NCBI GenBank assembly: GCA_037074705.1
Contig: CM073592.1
Span: forward strand, 21,796,629-21,860,628
Source of the DNA: Zhengitettix transpicula
Taxonomy: Eukaryota; Arthropoda; Insecta; Orthoptera; Tetrigidae
Direction of reading: 5' to 3'
Length of the DNA: 64,000 nucleotides
The position numbers and the translations under genes were made by a program. Position 1 is the stretch's first letter, and the number at the start of each line of letters is the position of its first letter. Shown here in pieces: positions 49,191-61,194 of the stretch. The notes beneath the pieces are model-generated. The model did not search any database. It was not told the DNA's origin and was given only the letters and a program-made list of their open reading frames with translations.

Positions 49191-49475
49191 CTACTTCCCC
49201 TTTACCGATAGCAGGGTTATTAGATAAGAACACCGCTTTGCTGTCATAGTTCCCACGTGCTGCCTTGCCTCACAGATAAGCCAGTCACCCAGGCTATCTG
49301 TCTGACCGTAAATATAAAAAATAAAAGGATCATAACCGAAGTAGACGACGCCTGGCAGGGAGATGGTATGACTTCTTTCCAGTCCGTTGACTTCAAAGCA
49401 TATCGGATCTTCCAGTTCCATTCTGCAGAAGAGTGGTATTATGCCTGAGCCTACGACAGAGAACGTTTCCAGCAA
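49191..49475 (-). other. Open frame of 95 codons, coding status uncertain
   Basis: The frame is compositionally more balanced than most here (begins MLETFSVVGSGIIPLFC, includes GDWLICEARQHVG). It has no recognised motif and no strong splice signals at its edges. The opposite strand is also open for 63 codons. I leave it as a possible fragment rather than a gene. Confidence 0.15.
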
Positions 49476-50333
49476 TCTCCGGAGAGAACTAATTATTCGA
49501 CCGCTATATAAATTTAGCTGAGACCTCTACTTCATTAGATATGCCATTTATTATTTTTTTTCGTTTACTACCTTTTAGATTTCTTCCAGAATTCGAAACC
49601 TTATTACCTTAAATCGCTACCATGGGCAACACTTGTCGAAGAAAAAAAATAGGGTACATCAAAGTTAACCACGCTCCAGAAATCCTACCCTTCAGAATCT
49701 TCTCAATTTCTCTTCACACTGAACATGATAACATACATAAAAAATCAGATGTTTATGACCCTTAACTTGTGATTTCTCAAATACTTTTTTTATGCAAAAA
49801 AATATCATTTATATTTTTCTTCTGATCTATATATGGGCATTCTAGTATTAATCTCCCTTTATCAATTGTAGAAGAGAGAATTAAATAATTTTACTGGACG
49901 TTTTCATCAATCAAGATTTATATATTTTTTTTTTGGTCGAGTGTTTTTTTTTAAATAAATTCGTGATGTGTGTAATTTATTATATATCGTTTGTAACAAC
50001 CATATCATTACCAGTAATGAAGACAGAAAATGACATTTAAATAAGAGTACAACTTTTTTTAGGAGGACCAGATTTTGAACGCTTTTTGTGCCTTCCGTCT
50101 TCTGCCGTCATTACAGGAACTTTCTCATTAAAACAAGCTCCTCCATTAATATCTGAACACGACGGTAAGAGGGCAGGAAGACCACAGATAGAGTTTGAGT
50201 ACTAAAAATCTTGTTCCTTCTCCATCAGAGAAATAATACAAACGGAACTTACCTTTCATAAGTCCTTCAACATTTTTTTATGTAAATTTATCTGACGAAT
50301 AGGAGATACTAATGATATATTTATTTTTTTCAG

Positions 50334-50378
50334 GTCAGTAAGAAAACGCGTTTCTTAAAGGCTACTTGTTCGCTTCAA
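50334..50378 (+). CDS. Candidate 45-base exon resembling exon 2 of the 13.8 kb model
   Basis: It follows ATTTATTTTTTTCAG and ends CAA|GTAAGTAG, both close to consensus. Only one frame is open, phase 0 at both ends: VSKKTRFLKATCSLQ. Its first 20 bases resemble the start of the 14454 exon (GTCAGTAAGAAAA against GTGAGTGAGAAAA). Exon duplication or a shared inserted sequence would explain this. Neighbouring exons are not established; 53994 and 56529 are phase-compatible. Confidence 0.2.
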
Positions 50379-50869
50379 GTAAGTAGAAATTTTTTCCAAA
50401 AAAAAATTTATCTTATAGAAACGTACTTGTATTAATATTTGGCCATTAACATTGCTCCAATGTGATCAACATCAAATCTGTTATACTCGTAAGGTTGGAC
50501 ACGAAGTTCTTCCGACTTAAAAAAAGGATTTCTTTTCGAGTATCTACTTCTCGGGCTAGTAATAATGGTCGTATTCTTTTAAAAATAATCCGGATCCAAT
50601 ATATATTTGTCCCTGGACGTCTGTAAGATTATTATGTAATGCTATTAATTCCGGTTGCTCGAATGTAAATAAACAAAAATTGGGTCAATTTTATAAATTT
50701 ATATAATAATGCATTTAATATATAACAAAAGTAATCTCGTCGAAATCGATATTTTTAGTAAACTATAAGTAAGGTGAGAAAATGTAAAATATTATAAACA
50801 ATAGTAGTGTCATAGTATTTAAAATCTTCAAAATACTGGCTAATTTGAGTAACTCGCTATCTAAATGTT

Positions 50870-51575
50870 ATGTTGTCTATGGTCTGGTACCCCACATTTT
50901 AAAAGTAGCAACGTTGGCATCCCTTCGAGAAAGGGGCGCGTCAGCACATCCATCCCCTCTTGTTTTGTTGTTGCTTGCGCGTTTGTGTGTTCGCAAATCC
51001 CCTTCGCTGACGCAATCAACCAGGTGGTCGAACAGCTGACTGAGGAGGCAGATTCGCGCAGTAGATCCTTCCTTCTGGAGGCTGTCTGCTAACAATGAGG
51101 GGTTTCCACCCTGAAAAACATCCAGTCTCCCCCCCTCTTGTGTCTGCGGTCTGTGTTTTCGCCGCCGCCAGACACAACACTACCACCACCATCACAGTGG
51201 TCGCAGCTCGCAGGAAGAAGACTGGAACTGGGACGAGGACAAGCACAGGATTCCGGGAATCGGCCGACAAAGGAGGAAGGAACAGCGCCGGTCGATATAC
51301 CTCTACCTGGCCATTGGCCCAGGACAATGGGATCGTCTCGGCTGTTACGGATTTCTCTCCGACTCCATATTTCATTCCCTCTTGTGCAGCCCGCTACCGT
51401 CCGTCCACCAGATAGTCGTCTCTCTCTTCTTTCAGCTCAACTAAGTCTATTGTGCGTCACCGTCGGCTCGTTTATTACCATCATCCTCCTACCCCTCCAT
51501 CCGCTTTCATCTGCCTATTTAAGTAGTGACTGTGAAAAAGCACCGTCGTCACCGATCTCAAATCACGGCTGAACG
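50870..51575. other. GC-rich, CpG-containing island
   Basis: This is the longest balanced-to-GC-rich block in the window, with many CG dinucleotides and open frames of 72-144 codons on both strands. Such overlap is expected when stop codons are rare because of composition. It could be a promoter or first-exon region, or a coding exon; none of the peptides is recognised. Confidence 0.3.
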
Positions 51576-53428
51576 AACCCCAGTTTTCGAAGAGTTATGG
51601 AATGGAACATTTCAGTGTGGAAACAGAAGCTTCTCTTTATCGAAATGGAAATAAATAAACAACGATCCATTAAAGTCACTTGCCTTCAGTTTAAAGACTT
51701 GTTTGACGTTCGAGCTATTTTTCTCTCTCTTAATATTCTCCGCCTAATAATTAAATTCTTTGATCTGATTCCCTGGAGGAGTCACTCACCGAAGCACGAA
51801 AGAAATATGTTCAGACTTTGTCCTCTGTATCAAGAGCACGTGCAAGAAACAACCAGCCTCAAAAACTTGACCAAGTCATCGTGTTCTCGAAATTAAGTTA
51901 TTAGTAATTGCTTAATGAAAAATAATTAAAAAGTCAACAAACTATTTAGAGGTATCGGTCAGGGTTACAAAGTGTAAAATGTTAAAAATTAGTATGTACT
52001 GTATTTTTATTATTAATAATTCAAAAATGAAGAGACAGTAGAGTATTTTTTCCATTTTTAAGTCACACGTTTCCTTGTTTCTACTTCTATATGTATATTT
52101 TAATTTTATTTACACGGTTGCGGTGTGTTATAATAACGCAATATTTTTAGTGTCATCTCAGGTATACGATGGTTATCTTTATAGGTCCTCGTTGTTGAGG
52201 TTCTGACTATCTTTGAATGGACCCCTTCTTTTACCGTTCGAGACCCGTTCCTCTCTCTCTCTCCGTCTCTCTCTCCCCGTCTCTCTCTCCTCGTTGTGTT
52301 ATTTTTGAACTTACTGTCCTAATAAATTCCCAAATTTTCGCATACCCTTTCCCTTAGTCAGACGATGCAGAATCCGAGTAACAATATTTTAACAAACATC
52401 TTCCAACTTTGCGCTGATATAAACACAACTTTTCTTTATTTTTGTAACGGTTGTTTTTCTGTTCAAAATATGAATTACTGATATTAATAGTGAAAAATCT
52501 CTGACACGTTTAATTTAAAACTCTGATAACGTATACAGTGTTTTAAAGCTTTACTCGTCTTCACTCAAAAGCTCGTCTACATCAATCCTCAGTTCTCACG
52601 CATGTACTGAAATCATTCATCTTACGGACAAGCCGAGACACTCTCCTTACCACAACATCGCGGTTTCTCACGACTGTCAGAAGTTTTCTACCTGCCGGTC
52701 GACTTCTGCCGTCGTTGGGTCGTCCAAATCTTTTTCCTTTGGACCGGTAAAGACTTGGTGGGCGTTTTCCTCACAACATCCTAGCGGCCACAAAGCCTGC
52801 AATTTATTACGGTTTTGAGCCGGTCCGAACCGGTTCCTCCAACTAACACACACACACACTCACACACCTCGATCTTTTTTTTTATTATTATTACCATTTC
52901 GCCCTACGTTTTTAACGTGGCTCTCCTTGCTATTCGTGGACATTTCTTTTGTGCCCGTAATTGACCCAACTTCTCGGGGCTGAAGAGGAGTGGAACAAAG
53001 CGTCAGACATAACCAAAAGGCCTGGATCGAAGTCTGACAATTAACAAACTCCTGTGTATATACAGCATTTTGAATTACAGCGGTCAGCGGAAATGCGTAC
53101 CGGAGAGAGCTCTTGGAAACGCAAATTATCAATCCCAAAACATTTCTGATCTCTTGTTAATAATTCCCTGTAAAATAATACCTTTTTCACCTCCTTTATT
53201 CATTTAAATAGTTTTTAAAAAAAACGTTGGCAAGCTATCATGTTCAGACGTAACGTTCGCGGGGCGGTGTTAGAAGAAAAACAAATCCAATATTCAGAGT
53301 TCAGAGGCATATTGCTTGCATAAAAAAATACACTAATATCCGCTCGATCTCCCTTGTTTCAACACAAACATGTCTGAACGTGTTATCCGATCTATGTGAA
53401 GAGTAAATTCGTTACCAGAAAACGAGGA

Positions 53429-53430
<2 letters not shown>
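51576..53430. other. No gene supported
   Basis: A 99-codon plus frame at 51597-51896 and minus frames near 52677-53138 have no splice or motif support. A CT-rich run lies near 52250-52290. Confidence 0.35.

Positions 53431-53431
<1 letters not shown>

Positions 53432-53480
<49 letters not shown>
53432..53480. repeat. (TA)n microsatellite, longest in the window
   Basis: About 49 bases of uninterrupted TA, able to form a cruciform. Confidence 0.95.
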
Positions 53481-53482
<2 letters not shown>

Positions 53483-53993
53483 CCAGATGTTTTGAATCAG
53501 TGACGTAGATAGCTGCTGTTAAATAATATCTTTGCATGCACCATTTCCCTCCAGTATTAATTTCCTTTCATATATATATATTTCTGTTTGTGTGAATGCC
53601 TGCTGACACGCACACGCACACAGATTCAGAATCTGGTTGGAAACTCGGTATTTTGACCAAAAAGAGCATACATAAATACGGAGGGAGAGAAATGAAATGA
53701 ATTTGCAACTCTGACGAAGCCCGCAAAATTTCATTTCCTTTCACCGCGTCGGGTTTCCCATAGCATTTACTGTCAAATATCGATATGAAAAAAACTCAGC
53801 TTATACACACATATATTCTCTTTTTTTTTCGTATGCATAATTTTTTCTCTAAACATCCCAAATTGGTGCTGGCGGTGGTATAAAATTAGGGAAGACATAC
53901 GTAGAAAAGTCAACATTATTTTGTAGGTTAACATCCTGTATTTTTATATATGTGCAACCCTCGAACCCCATTGACTTATTACGTTGTCTACAG

Positions 53994-54113
53994 AGCCCTT
54001 CTCCAGTTGTAATAGAATTTGTGGAAGGAGATAAAAGCCTGGCTGTACAAAGTATGCGCTGGAAAGCGGTTATTTCCTGGGAAAATAAGAGGAGGTCTTG
54101 TATTGACGCCTGA
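53994..54113 (+). CDS. Candidate terminal coding exon, unknown protein
   Basis: It follows the acceptor-like TTGTCTACAG and is open in phase 0 for 39 codons to TGA at 54111-54113. It reads SPSPVVIEFVEGDKSL, then SMRWKAVISWENKRR. The peptide looks ordinary for a globular protein, but no family is recognised. The longest minus-strand frame in this area (53849-54247, 132 codons) overlaps it, so only one of the two, or neither, is real. Confidence 0.2.
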   Translation, partial: SPSPVVIEFVEGDKSLAVQSMRWKAVISWENKRRSCIDA

Positions 54114-55720
54114 ACAAAACCGGGATAAAGGAATAGGGAACAACAACACGAGGCAGGTAACATTTTCGGAGCACGGAGGAATGACATTAACGGAGAGAAA
54201 AACGTATTAAATTGTCTCAAACAATCTTTTATGGAGTATGAGGGCATCCTTTGTGAAATACAAGATTATTTTTTTCTACTATAAAAGTTAAATATATCAT
54301 GTGAGCAACAAGGTTATATTTGTAGAACGGTGCACCTAATCCTAAATTTTCTTTACATAATGCAGATTTGTCTTTTCCCTATAAACACTATATGAGAAAT
54401 TAGCATTATAAAATTGTTGATGTCAAACGAGAATGTAACCTGAAATTCTGCAAGCGTGGTACGTTTCTGGATCACTACAGAAATTGTTTACATCGAGATC
54501 TTCGCCTTCTTTCCAGATTAATTTTTGTTGTATTCAACAGAATATGGACACCTTCAGTTTCTTGGATTGGGGATGGGGGGGGGGGGGTTGAAACACCCCG
54601 GCCACTTCACTTGTTTCTGGAATGTTCGTCTGTGCTTTGGAGTTCTTCCAGGTTGCGTAACGCTCACTCATCACGATCGAAAAATAACGTGCCATGAAAG
54701 AAAAAAAAATGGCAAGCGTCGTCCGTAATAAATAGCGAAGCCATTAATCAAGAAAGAGTCGACGAGATGACCTTAGCGTGTGTCGGTCGTCTGTAGAGAT
54801 CCTCTTGTTCTTGTCCTGATCTTAAAATACACATCCGAGCCGTTTTGCGAAAGAGAAATTGATTTTGAGACGAGAAAGGGTTGAAGCGCCTGTCAGTCGA
54901 CCAACACTGGAACGACTCCTGATGGGCTGATCAAAGATTTCAATGACTTGTCCACCCGTACTTGCTTCACACTCTTACAACAAACGGCCAATACATTTTG
55001 AGAAAAGAGAAAGCTTCGAGGCAGCCCAGTGCAATTAACTAGTGAAAGTTATGGACACTGTCTCTCTTTGTGAGCGTGTGTGTGTGTATGTATGTGTGCC
55101 TTCAAAGGGTACAGTGTGCTCTAGTCGAATTTCCTGAAGTCTGACAGATCATAAACATTGCTGGTTATGTTGTCAGGGGGTGAGAGAGCCTCACCAGGCG
55201 TCCTTGGACCAGGATCACACACGAGACAGTCAGCATTACACTTTCCGACCAAATTGGGGGAAGACGTTGTCAAGAGTTCTTCCACATAAAATAAAACACT
55301 GTCTTGTCATCATGGGATCTGCAGGCCGTTAATGAGAATCAGATTCTTAACACTAGCGACTTTTCCATCTGGCACATATTCATCTTCCATCTTGTAGTCT
55401 CACTTCCTCAACCTTCATACAGGCGTCTCGCTTTTCTTTAGGGTTTATTGCTTCCAAACAGTTCATGCCTTCAGTCTTCTTAATGTCTCAGTTCTACTCA
55501 TCCTTCTCGTGTAGATTTCACTTCAGAACTCTTCCTCCATTGACCAACCTTCCTCGTAATGCAGAGGGCACGATGTTTCTACGTCGTTAGTCACGCAATA
55601 ACGTCCCTTTATTTATTTGAAATCTTACTGCTTTCCGATTAATCGATTTTAATTTTCCACACTTCACTAAAGAAAAATATAGACATAAACATATTTTTAG
55701 GGGGAAAATAATAATAAAAA
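54114..55720. other. No gene supported
   Basis: Contains a G13 tract at 54575-54587 and a GT/TATG run near 55075-55097. No exon chain or element was recognised before the LINE fragment. Confidence 0.4.
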
Positions 55721-55726
55721 TGCACT

Positions 55727-56112
55727 TCACTTTACTAATGTATTTATATTATTCTTAAACCTTCTTATTGAAAAATTCTCCTGAAACACCACTGCTGCAG
55801 GCAAATTGTTCCAGTCGCCTATAGATGTGTTTATGAATGAGAATTTCTCTACGTCGGTTTTTTTTTACAGTCTCGTTTTGATTTTAAATTTGTGATTACC
55901 TCCGGCAATGTAAGTTGGTTTTTCGATCTTACCCCGTATATCTTTCCACGCTTTGTTACCAGTATATGTTTTAAATAGAGAGAAGTCAATATTTTTTCCG
56001 TCTGGTTGCCAAAGATTCCCACCCTAAATTCTCTGTGGACCATCGTATGTAATTTTATGTTCTTTTCAGCGTTTTCAGAGAATAAATCTTTATAAATTTT
56101 TAATAAGACCAA
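55727..56112 (-). pseudogene. LINE (non-LTR retrotransposon) ORF2 C-terminal fragment, frameshifted
   Basis: Reading leftward from 56112, a frame of about 87 codons includes LHTMVHREFRVG, RGKIYGVRSKNQLTLP and NLKSKRDCKK. At a run of nine A (complement of 55860-55868) the frame shifts. The next frame continues DVEKFSFINTSIGDWNNLP, then AAVVFQENFSIRRFKNN and INTLVK before TGA at 55727-55729. A basic Arg/Lys-rich segment, then a short F-(x)n-S-I-x-D-W-N-x-L-P motif about 25 residues before the stop, is the usual tail of reverse-transcriptase ORFs of CR1/Jockey/L2-like LINEs. The polymerase core is missing, so this is a 5'-truncated, dead copy. The clade is not settled. Confidence 0.65.
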
Positions 56113-56528
56113 AACACAATTTAAAAATTATAATTTAATTTAAGTTTAGTTACCAGTTCCTATCCACCAGATTTCATAAGCATCCATATAAAAAATATAT
56201 ATTACTTAAACACAAACATCGTTATTCAACATCTTGATAAAAACAAAATTCATAACGTAGTTTAGAAATTAAAATATACATATATTAATTTAAATTAATA
56301 TTTTTAATTGTCTGTTTTGGTATTATAAATAATTTAAAGTTTTCTGACGAAAATCAGTTATAAATATTTTTATTTATCCCGAGGAATTACCATTATCCCG
56401 AAAACACGATGCAATCAGTCTTCACCACTGCCTTGGATCTATATATCACTGTAAATATTCGTATCTTTGTCTCATCTTGAAAAGTATTGACCATTTGCTG
56501 GTTAACACGATAATATTTTCTTTTTCAG

Positions 56529-56588
56529 TTCTCTGACTGGACAACGAAAGCTGGGTGGCCCCCCTCCTTGAATCTAGCAATAAATTAG
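56529..56588 (+). CDS. Candidate short terminal exon
   Basis: It follows ATTTTCTTTTTCAG, an excellent acceptor, and is open in phase 0 for 19 codons (FSDWTTKAGWPPSLNLAIN) to TAG at 56586-56588. GC content rises at the boundary. The block is short, and the upstream exon is unknown. Confidence 0.2.
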   Translation, partial: FSDWTTKAGWPPSLNLAIN

Positions 56589-57085
56589 ACAGTACAGCCT
56601 CGAGGAATGCTTCGTATCTCGGATCTAAGTGGGACCCTTTAACCTAATTAGCTGCATATAAGCTGCTGATTTGGCTACTGGGCACGACACGAAAGTTTTC
56701 TATCTAGTTCCTCTCTCTCTTCTCCGCCGATGATGTTAGCAGACCGATGTTGCGTGCAGTTAATTCGAGAATAACTCTCTCGTGGGTTTTCCTGGTCATA
56801 GAGGGTTCCCTATATGACTGGAATGAACATGCAACAGTTTTGAGGGCAGTTTAGGAGGGGGTCACATTAAAGACGATAATGACATAGGACGATGACATGA
56901 GGTTACTGATGCCTACCGAGATGAAACACGTTTCCGCGAAATGATAGTGATCGTGTCCCCTCAATTACTGTAAGCGTATGTTTCTTAAATTACAAATTGA
57001 TATTGAGGCTAATTACTGCTTACAGTCGACAGACGTTGGGTAATACAAAATACAGGAGGGTCAAAAATGGCTTGAACGTTTCGTG

Positions 57086-57111
57086 AAAAAAAAAAAAAAA
57101 AAAAAAAAAAA
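57086..57111 (+). repeat. A26 tract, possible retroposon tail
   Basis: An uninterrupted run of 26 A on the plus strand after non-repetitive sequence. It could be the tail of a retroposed transcript or SINE whose body lies upstream. No body was recognised. Confidence 0.6.
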
Positions 57112-57186
57112 GATTTTCACCTCAAACCCGTTTCTCTCAGAAAACAAATGACCGTCCTGAGAACAATAATTGTTCATCCAGATAAT

Positions 57187-57330
57187 ACGCACTAAGCCTG
57201 TGGTGATGGCTTGAGTCTGAAATCTAATCACATAGGTTTGAACTCTGCGAGATAATCTCTTTTTGGGTGTGTCATTGACTGATTCTGAGAAAATGTTTGT
57301 GAAGCAATGAGACTTGTAGAAAAAAAAAAG
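57187..57330 (+). repeat. tRNA-derived SINE candidate
   Basis: The head (57187-57253) has TAAGCC-TGTGGTGAT-GGCT like a tRNA D arm (AGCC pairs with GGCT). The loop TCTGAAA would give a serine TGA anticodon, and GGTTTGAACTC resembles a B box. The acceptor stem does not pair. A body of about 65 bases follows, then an A10 run at 57320-57329. The order head, body, A-tail suits a tRNA-derived SINE. It is a single copy in this window, so unproven. Confidence 0.3.
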
Positions 57331-58861
57331 AGGATTAGACGATGATCATCACTAAGACGTTGTAATCAAGTTTCGCAGTTATGACCATGCATGTGATTAA
57401 ATGTAGTCTTGAATGAAGAACGAACGATCAGAGTGCAAAGACTTGCTCATACTTGGTTAAAAAAAATCCACACAGATTAGTAAAGTATTTGAAGTAGATT
57501 AGGACAATGTCCTTTAACTACGAAATGGAAATTCCTCCAGAGACACCAGAATTAAGTAATCGAAAAATACTTTCGTATGGATTTAAGCTACGGACAGATT
57601 TTGTATGAATTAAAATTCACGTTAATTTAATACACAGAAAACTGAGTCCATGACTAGTCTGTAAGAATAATAAAGGATTCACCCGGTAAAGAAGACTGTG
57701 GCTGAATCTTTTGAAATGCAAGTTAGTTCTCTTTGCTGACTTCCAGGAAGATTTGGACGAGTCCAGTGAGAATTTGGAAAGCATGTTTCCTGCTCTTGCA
57801 ACGGAAAATAATGGAACCTTATTCTCTCTGTCTCTGTCTTTTTTTCCACCTTCTTGTCTTCACAGCTATAAACTGTGTGGCGCCTGTTTACAGGAGAAGA
57901 GCCGTATTTGTGAATTATGGCTTTCTGTAAATATCACACACGAGCTCGTATTTTTCGCCCTATAAATAGTCTTGTTCAGCTCCAAGAACGTCATATTTCC
58001 TAAAAATAAAAAAGTTTATTAATGAAAGTCTCAGTCGTGACTGTGAATGGCTGATAGTAACAAATTTTCTTTTACTAGATTATTGACTACTTTTATTAAT
58101 CTAAATTTCACTTTCCTTTTATCGACCTGCACCATTCATTTGCTATGGTTTTAAGTAGTTTCTATAATTTTTTTTATAAGAAGAAACCCAATAATCCTTA
58201 GATCTTTATACTTCATTAAAAGATTGACAGAAGCCTTCTGCAATCACCATTATCAACTGCGTATTTAAATAAACCGATTCCAAATTTTGGACATTCATCA
58301 ATGACTAATGAGTCCAACTCAAGAAACAAACCAATCATTTTTTTGCACCAAGGACAATTCCCACGTCTGAGTTAATTTATTATATTTTTTTCTCGAGAAG
58401 TTTTTCTATTATTATACTTTTTATTATGTTTAGTATCATTATATTTTTTTCTCTTTAGTGCATTTATCGACTGGCTGATTCCCCCACCCCTAAACTACTG
58501 CCATCTATCTTCTACTAACTGATTCAAATATCACGTATATAAAAAAAAATTCGACAGTCAACGTAATAAGTAAATCTTTTTAATAAAGTATAAAGATCTA
58601 AGGATTATGTCTCATATTATAAATCCTTTCACTGATGAAGAATCCTTTTTTTTTTAGAATTAGACAATACACCTATTAACTTATAATTAAATGAATTCAC
58701 AAAACAACTTTTATCAGTCAATTCACGTTACTCATTTCGTATTACTATATTTTTTGCTTGTCTTTTAACCATGATGACTGTACAGCTGATCACATGAAAC
58801 GTTCCTGAACTCGCCGTGTACGAACTGGAGCTCCAGATTTTCGCGATGAATGCCATTAACC

Positions 58862-58894
<33 letters not shown>

Positions 58895-60680
58895 GGAGAT
58901 CGAGAGGGGAAGTCTTGGTAAAGAAGCTGCTGCCACTTGGAGCAATGCCATTCGTTTGGCAGCTATCGCTGTTGCCACATCGCAGTCCTTGATGACTGCT
59001 GCATACATTTCAGCAACAAGCAACACGCGAAAAGATAGGGTAGGGAGGAGGGAAGGGATAGAAGGAGCAGAAAGAAGGAGAAGGTAAGCTAGCCCCCACC
59101 ATCTCCATCACCACCCCCTTGCTTGTCGCGTTTATCGCCAAGCTAATGAACTCTGACAGCTGCCACGGAAGAACGCAGACTTGGGGAATGCAGTGTTATT
59201 ATGTCAAGGAACCGACCGTTATGCAGGCGAACGTTTAGATTCCTAACTACATCTGACATCGGACCAATATAACACGCACAAAGTCACAGCCTTGTAAAAT
59301 AACCTCCGAAACTTCCGGGAGGAAGAAAAACGACGTGTAAGGATCAGACCCTCTCATCTCAGCAAGTCAACTTTGGAAGAGAAAAAAAGCAAGTGGTTGA
59401 AGATTCATGTTTATGACCCATAAAATGAATTTTTATTTATTCCTATTTACCAATTCTGGCTACTGTCAATTGTAGCGCCTTCTCAGAGGCTGTGTAGATG
59501 AATCGGATAAAACTGTCCAGGATTTGACAAGTCCTGGTAACGTAAATTTCTTGGTCAAACGTAGTTGTCTCCGCTGTGGTTCCGTCAACACCTGTTCCCC
59601 TCCAAGTCAAATTATTAAATCCTCTACAAAGTCAACCAACACTACGAAAGCAGAGTCTGATGAGCTGTCATGGGCTAGACAAAATTAATTAGGCCTACTT
59701 CTCATTGCATATTTCTTACTGTTCAAAAATGTTGGTCTCTATGTTGCTATCAATTTATCTTTGCAGATAATATCTCTATTGATTTTTCTGGAATTTTATC
59801 ATGTGGCCTGAAACCGTTTGATTGAAATTATTTTTTGACGTATCGTCGTGGAAACTGTGAAACCACTTCACGTTACGACACGACTGCAGAAGAGGGCCTG
59901 TCGATATGTCTGAAAAAAGCTTGACGGTTCAGTTTTATTAAACCAGATGTGAGGTTCTATGTCAGCACCAAGTTCCTCGATTCCCAGGAACGGTCCATAG
60001 GTTAATGAGATCTTGCAGTCCGTCGTCCTCTTTGACAAGGAAGCCACGTGGTTTCTATTATTAGAGACACGCTAAACGACCGTCCTTCGTGTGTCCTTAA
60101 ACATAAACACTCAACACAATGGACATGGAGGCGGTCCTGCTGGCCAATTTATGAGTTACGTGTAAACACACTGCTCCGCGTGTGTGTTCCGTCGTTTCTT
60201 TTGGACAGCATTTACGTTGTTTCCTCTCGATGCCTGCCTCACCTAAGTAATCGCTTCTTGGAGAGTGTGTTGATATCTTCCAACAAATTATTCGCAACAG
60301 CAGTTACTACTGGAGTAGTTCGAACAACAGAAAACACATTGTCTCCCTCCACTTATACTATGCCACACCCTCTTCCGACGAAAGACAACAATGGTTAATT
60401 CTGCTATCCACTTATCGCCACACCCTCCCAAATAGCGCGGTGGACGTTTTCAGTTCCACTCTTCTTAATCGGTTCGGTATTCCACTGTTCGAATGTGTTT
60501 TATTGATAAGGAAGTACGGGTAGAAATTGTCATTATTAAGGCAGATCGCTTCCAGAAAATGTTTATATAAGTTTCACACGTAGAAGATAAAAATCCTTGT
60601 AAATTATAATCGAACAGTACTTTAGCTGTTAAATGATTAAATACTACACTTAATTTTTTGACACACTACACCGACACAGC
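57331..60680. other. No gene supported
   Basis: Open frames at 57711-57965, 58893-59087 and 60048-60398 were weighed and not accepted. AT-rich segments alternate with patches of balanced composition at 58890-59380 and 59900-60400. Confidence 0.4.
58868..58892. repeat. (GA)n microsatellite
   Basis: About 25 bases of AG repeat. Confidence 0.9.
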
Positions 60681-60681
60681 A

Positions 60682-61190
60682 TTTTTTTAGGGCAACAGTC
60701 TACATGAGGGTGATCCACATTGGGCAACTCCCCTTTAATAGCATAGGAAGGGATTTGAAAGGGGGATGCGGAAGGGTAGAGGAAGGTAGCCAAGGGTTAA
60801 CTGGGGTCCCCGGGCTATGGTTAAAGGATCCTACCCGGCATTCGCCTAAAGAAATGCAGGGAAATCCCTAGAAAAACCTGCATCGGGTAGGTCGGGCATT
60901 GGGTACTTGTCCCACGTCCTTCCGATAGCAGGAGAGGAGTTTGCTGTGGGGACGCAGCATTCCCTTCTCCGTGCCTCGACCAGTTTAGGAGGCAGCTGGC
61001 CGACTATTCCAATGAGAATAGCGGACAACTCTTACCGTATGCCCAAGGTCTGTGACCCCGGAACATACACCTCTCAGAACAGGCCGAGGTGCCTCGGCTT
61101 GTGGGAACCTTAGTTCAAAAACGGAGAGGAAAAGGCATCCTCAAAGGTAGCCTCTTCGTATCTCTTCTAAAAGGTTCTGCCTTCGAGAGA
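60682..61190 (+). repeat. Interspersed repeat family R, copy 3
   Basis: Same orientation as the 30505 copy. It starts T7-AGGGCAACAG and ends at TTCTGCCTTCGAGAG, lacking the final palindromic tail seen at 41896-41950. The frames at 60846-61028 and 60907-61113 are homologous to those in the 41.9 kb copy. Confidence 0.8.
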
Positions 61191-61194
61191 AATT

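Noticed and set aside
51138..51572. Longest open frame in the window (144 codons)
   Set aside because: It lies in a GC-rich block open in several frames on both strands, is rich in P, S and L, and has no motif. Listed as a GC-rich island instead.
26339..53730. Similar short strings CTGACGAA(A/G)CCCGCA near 26340 and 53708
   Set aside because: The shared part is about 15 bases. The second site has a local inverted repeat, but the two flanks do not align, so a repeat family is not supported.
53849..54247. 132-codon minus-strand frame
   Set aside because: No motif or splice support. The plus strand over the same bases holds a better splice-bounded block, and both remain uncertain.
57711..57965. 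Frame with LVLFADFQEDLDESS, resembling the FADD motif of reverse transcriptases
   Set aside because: The second catalytic aspartate is missing and nothing upstream or downstream fits a polymerase. The match is short enough to be chance.
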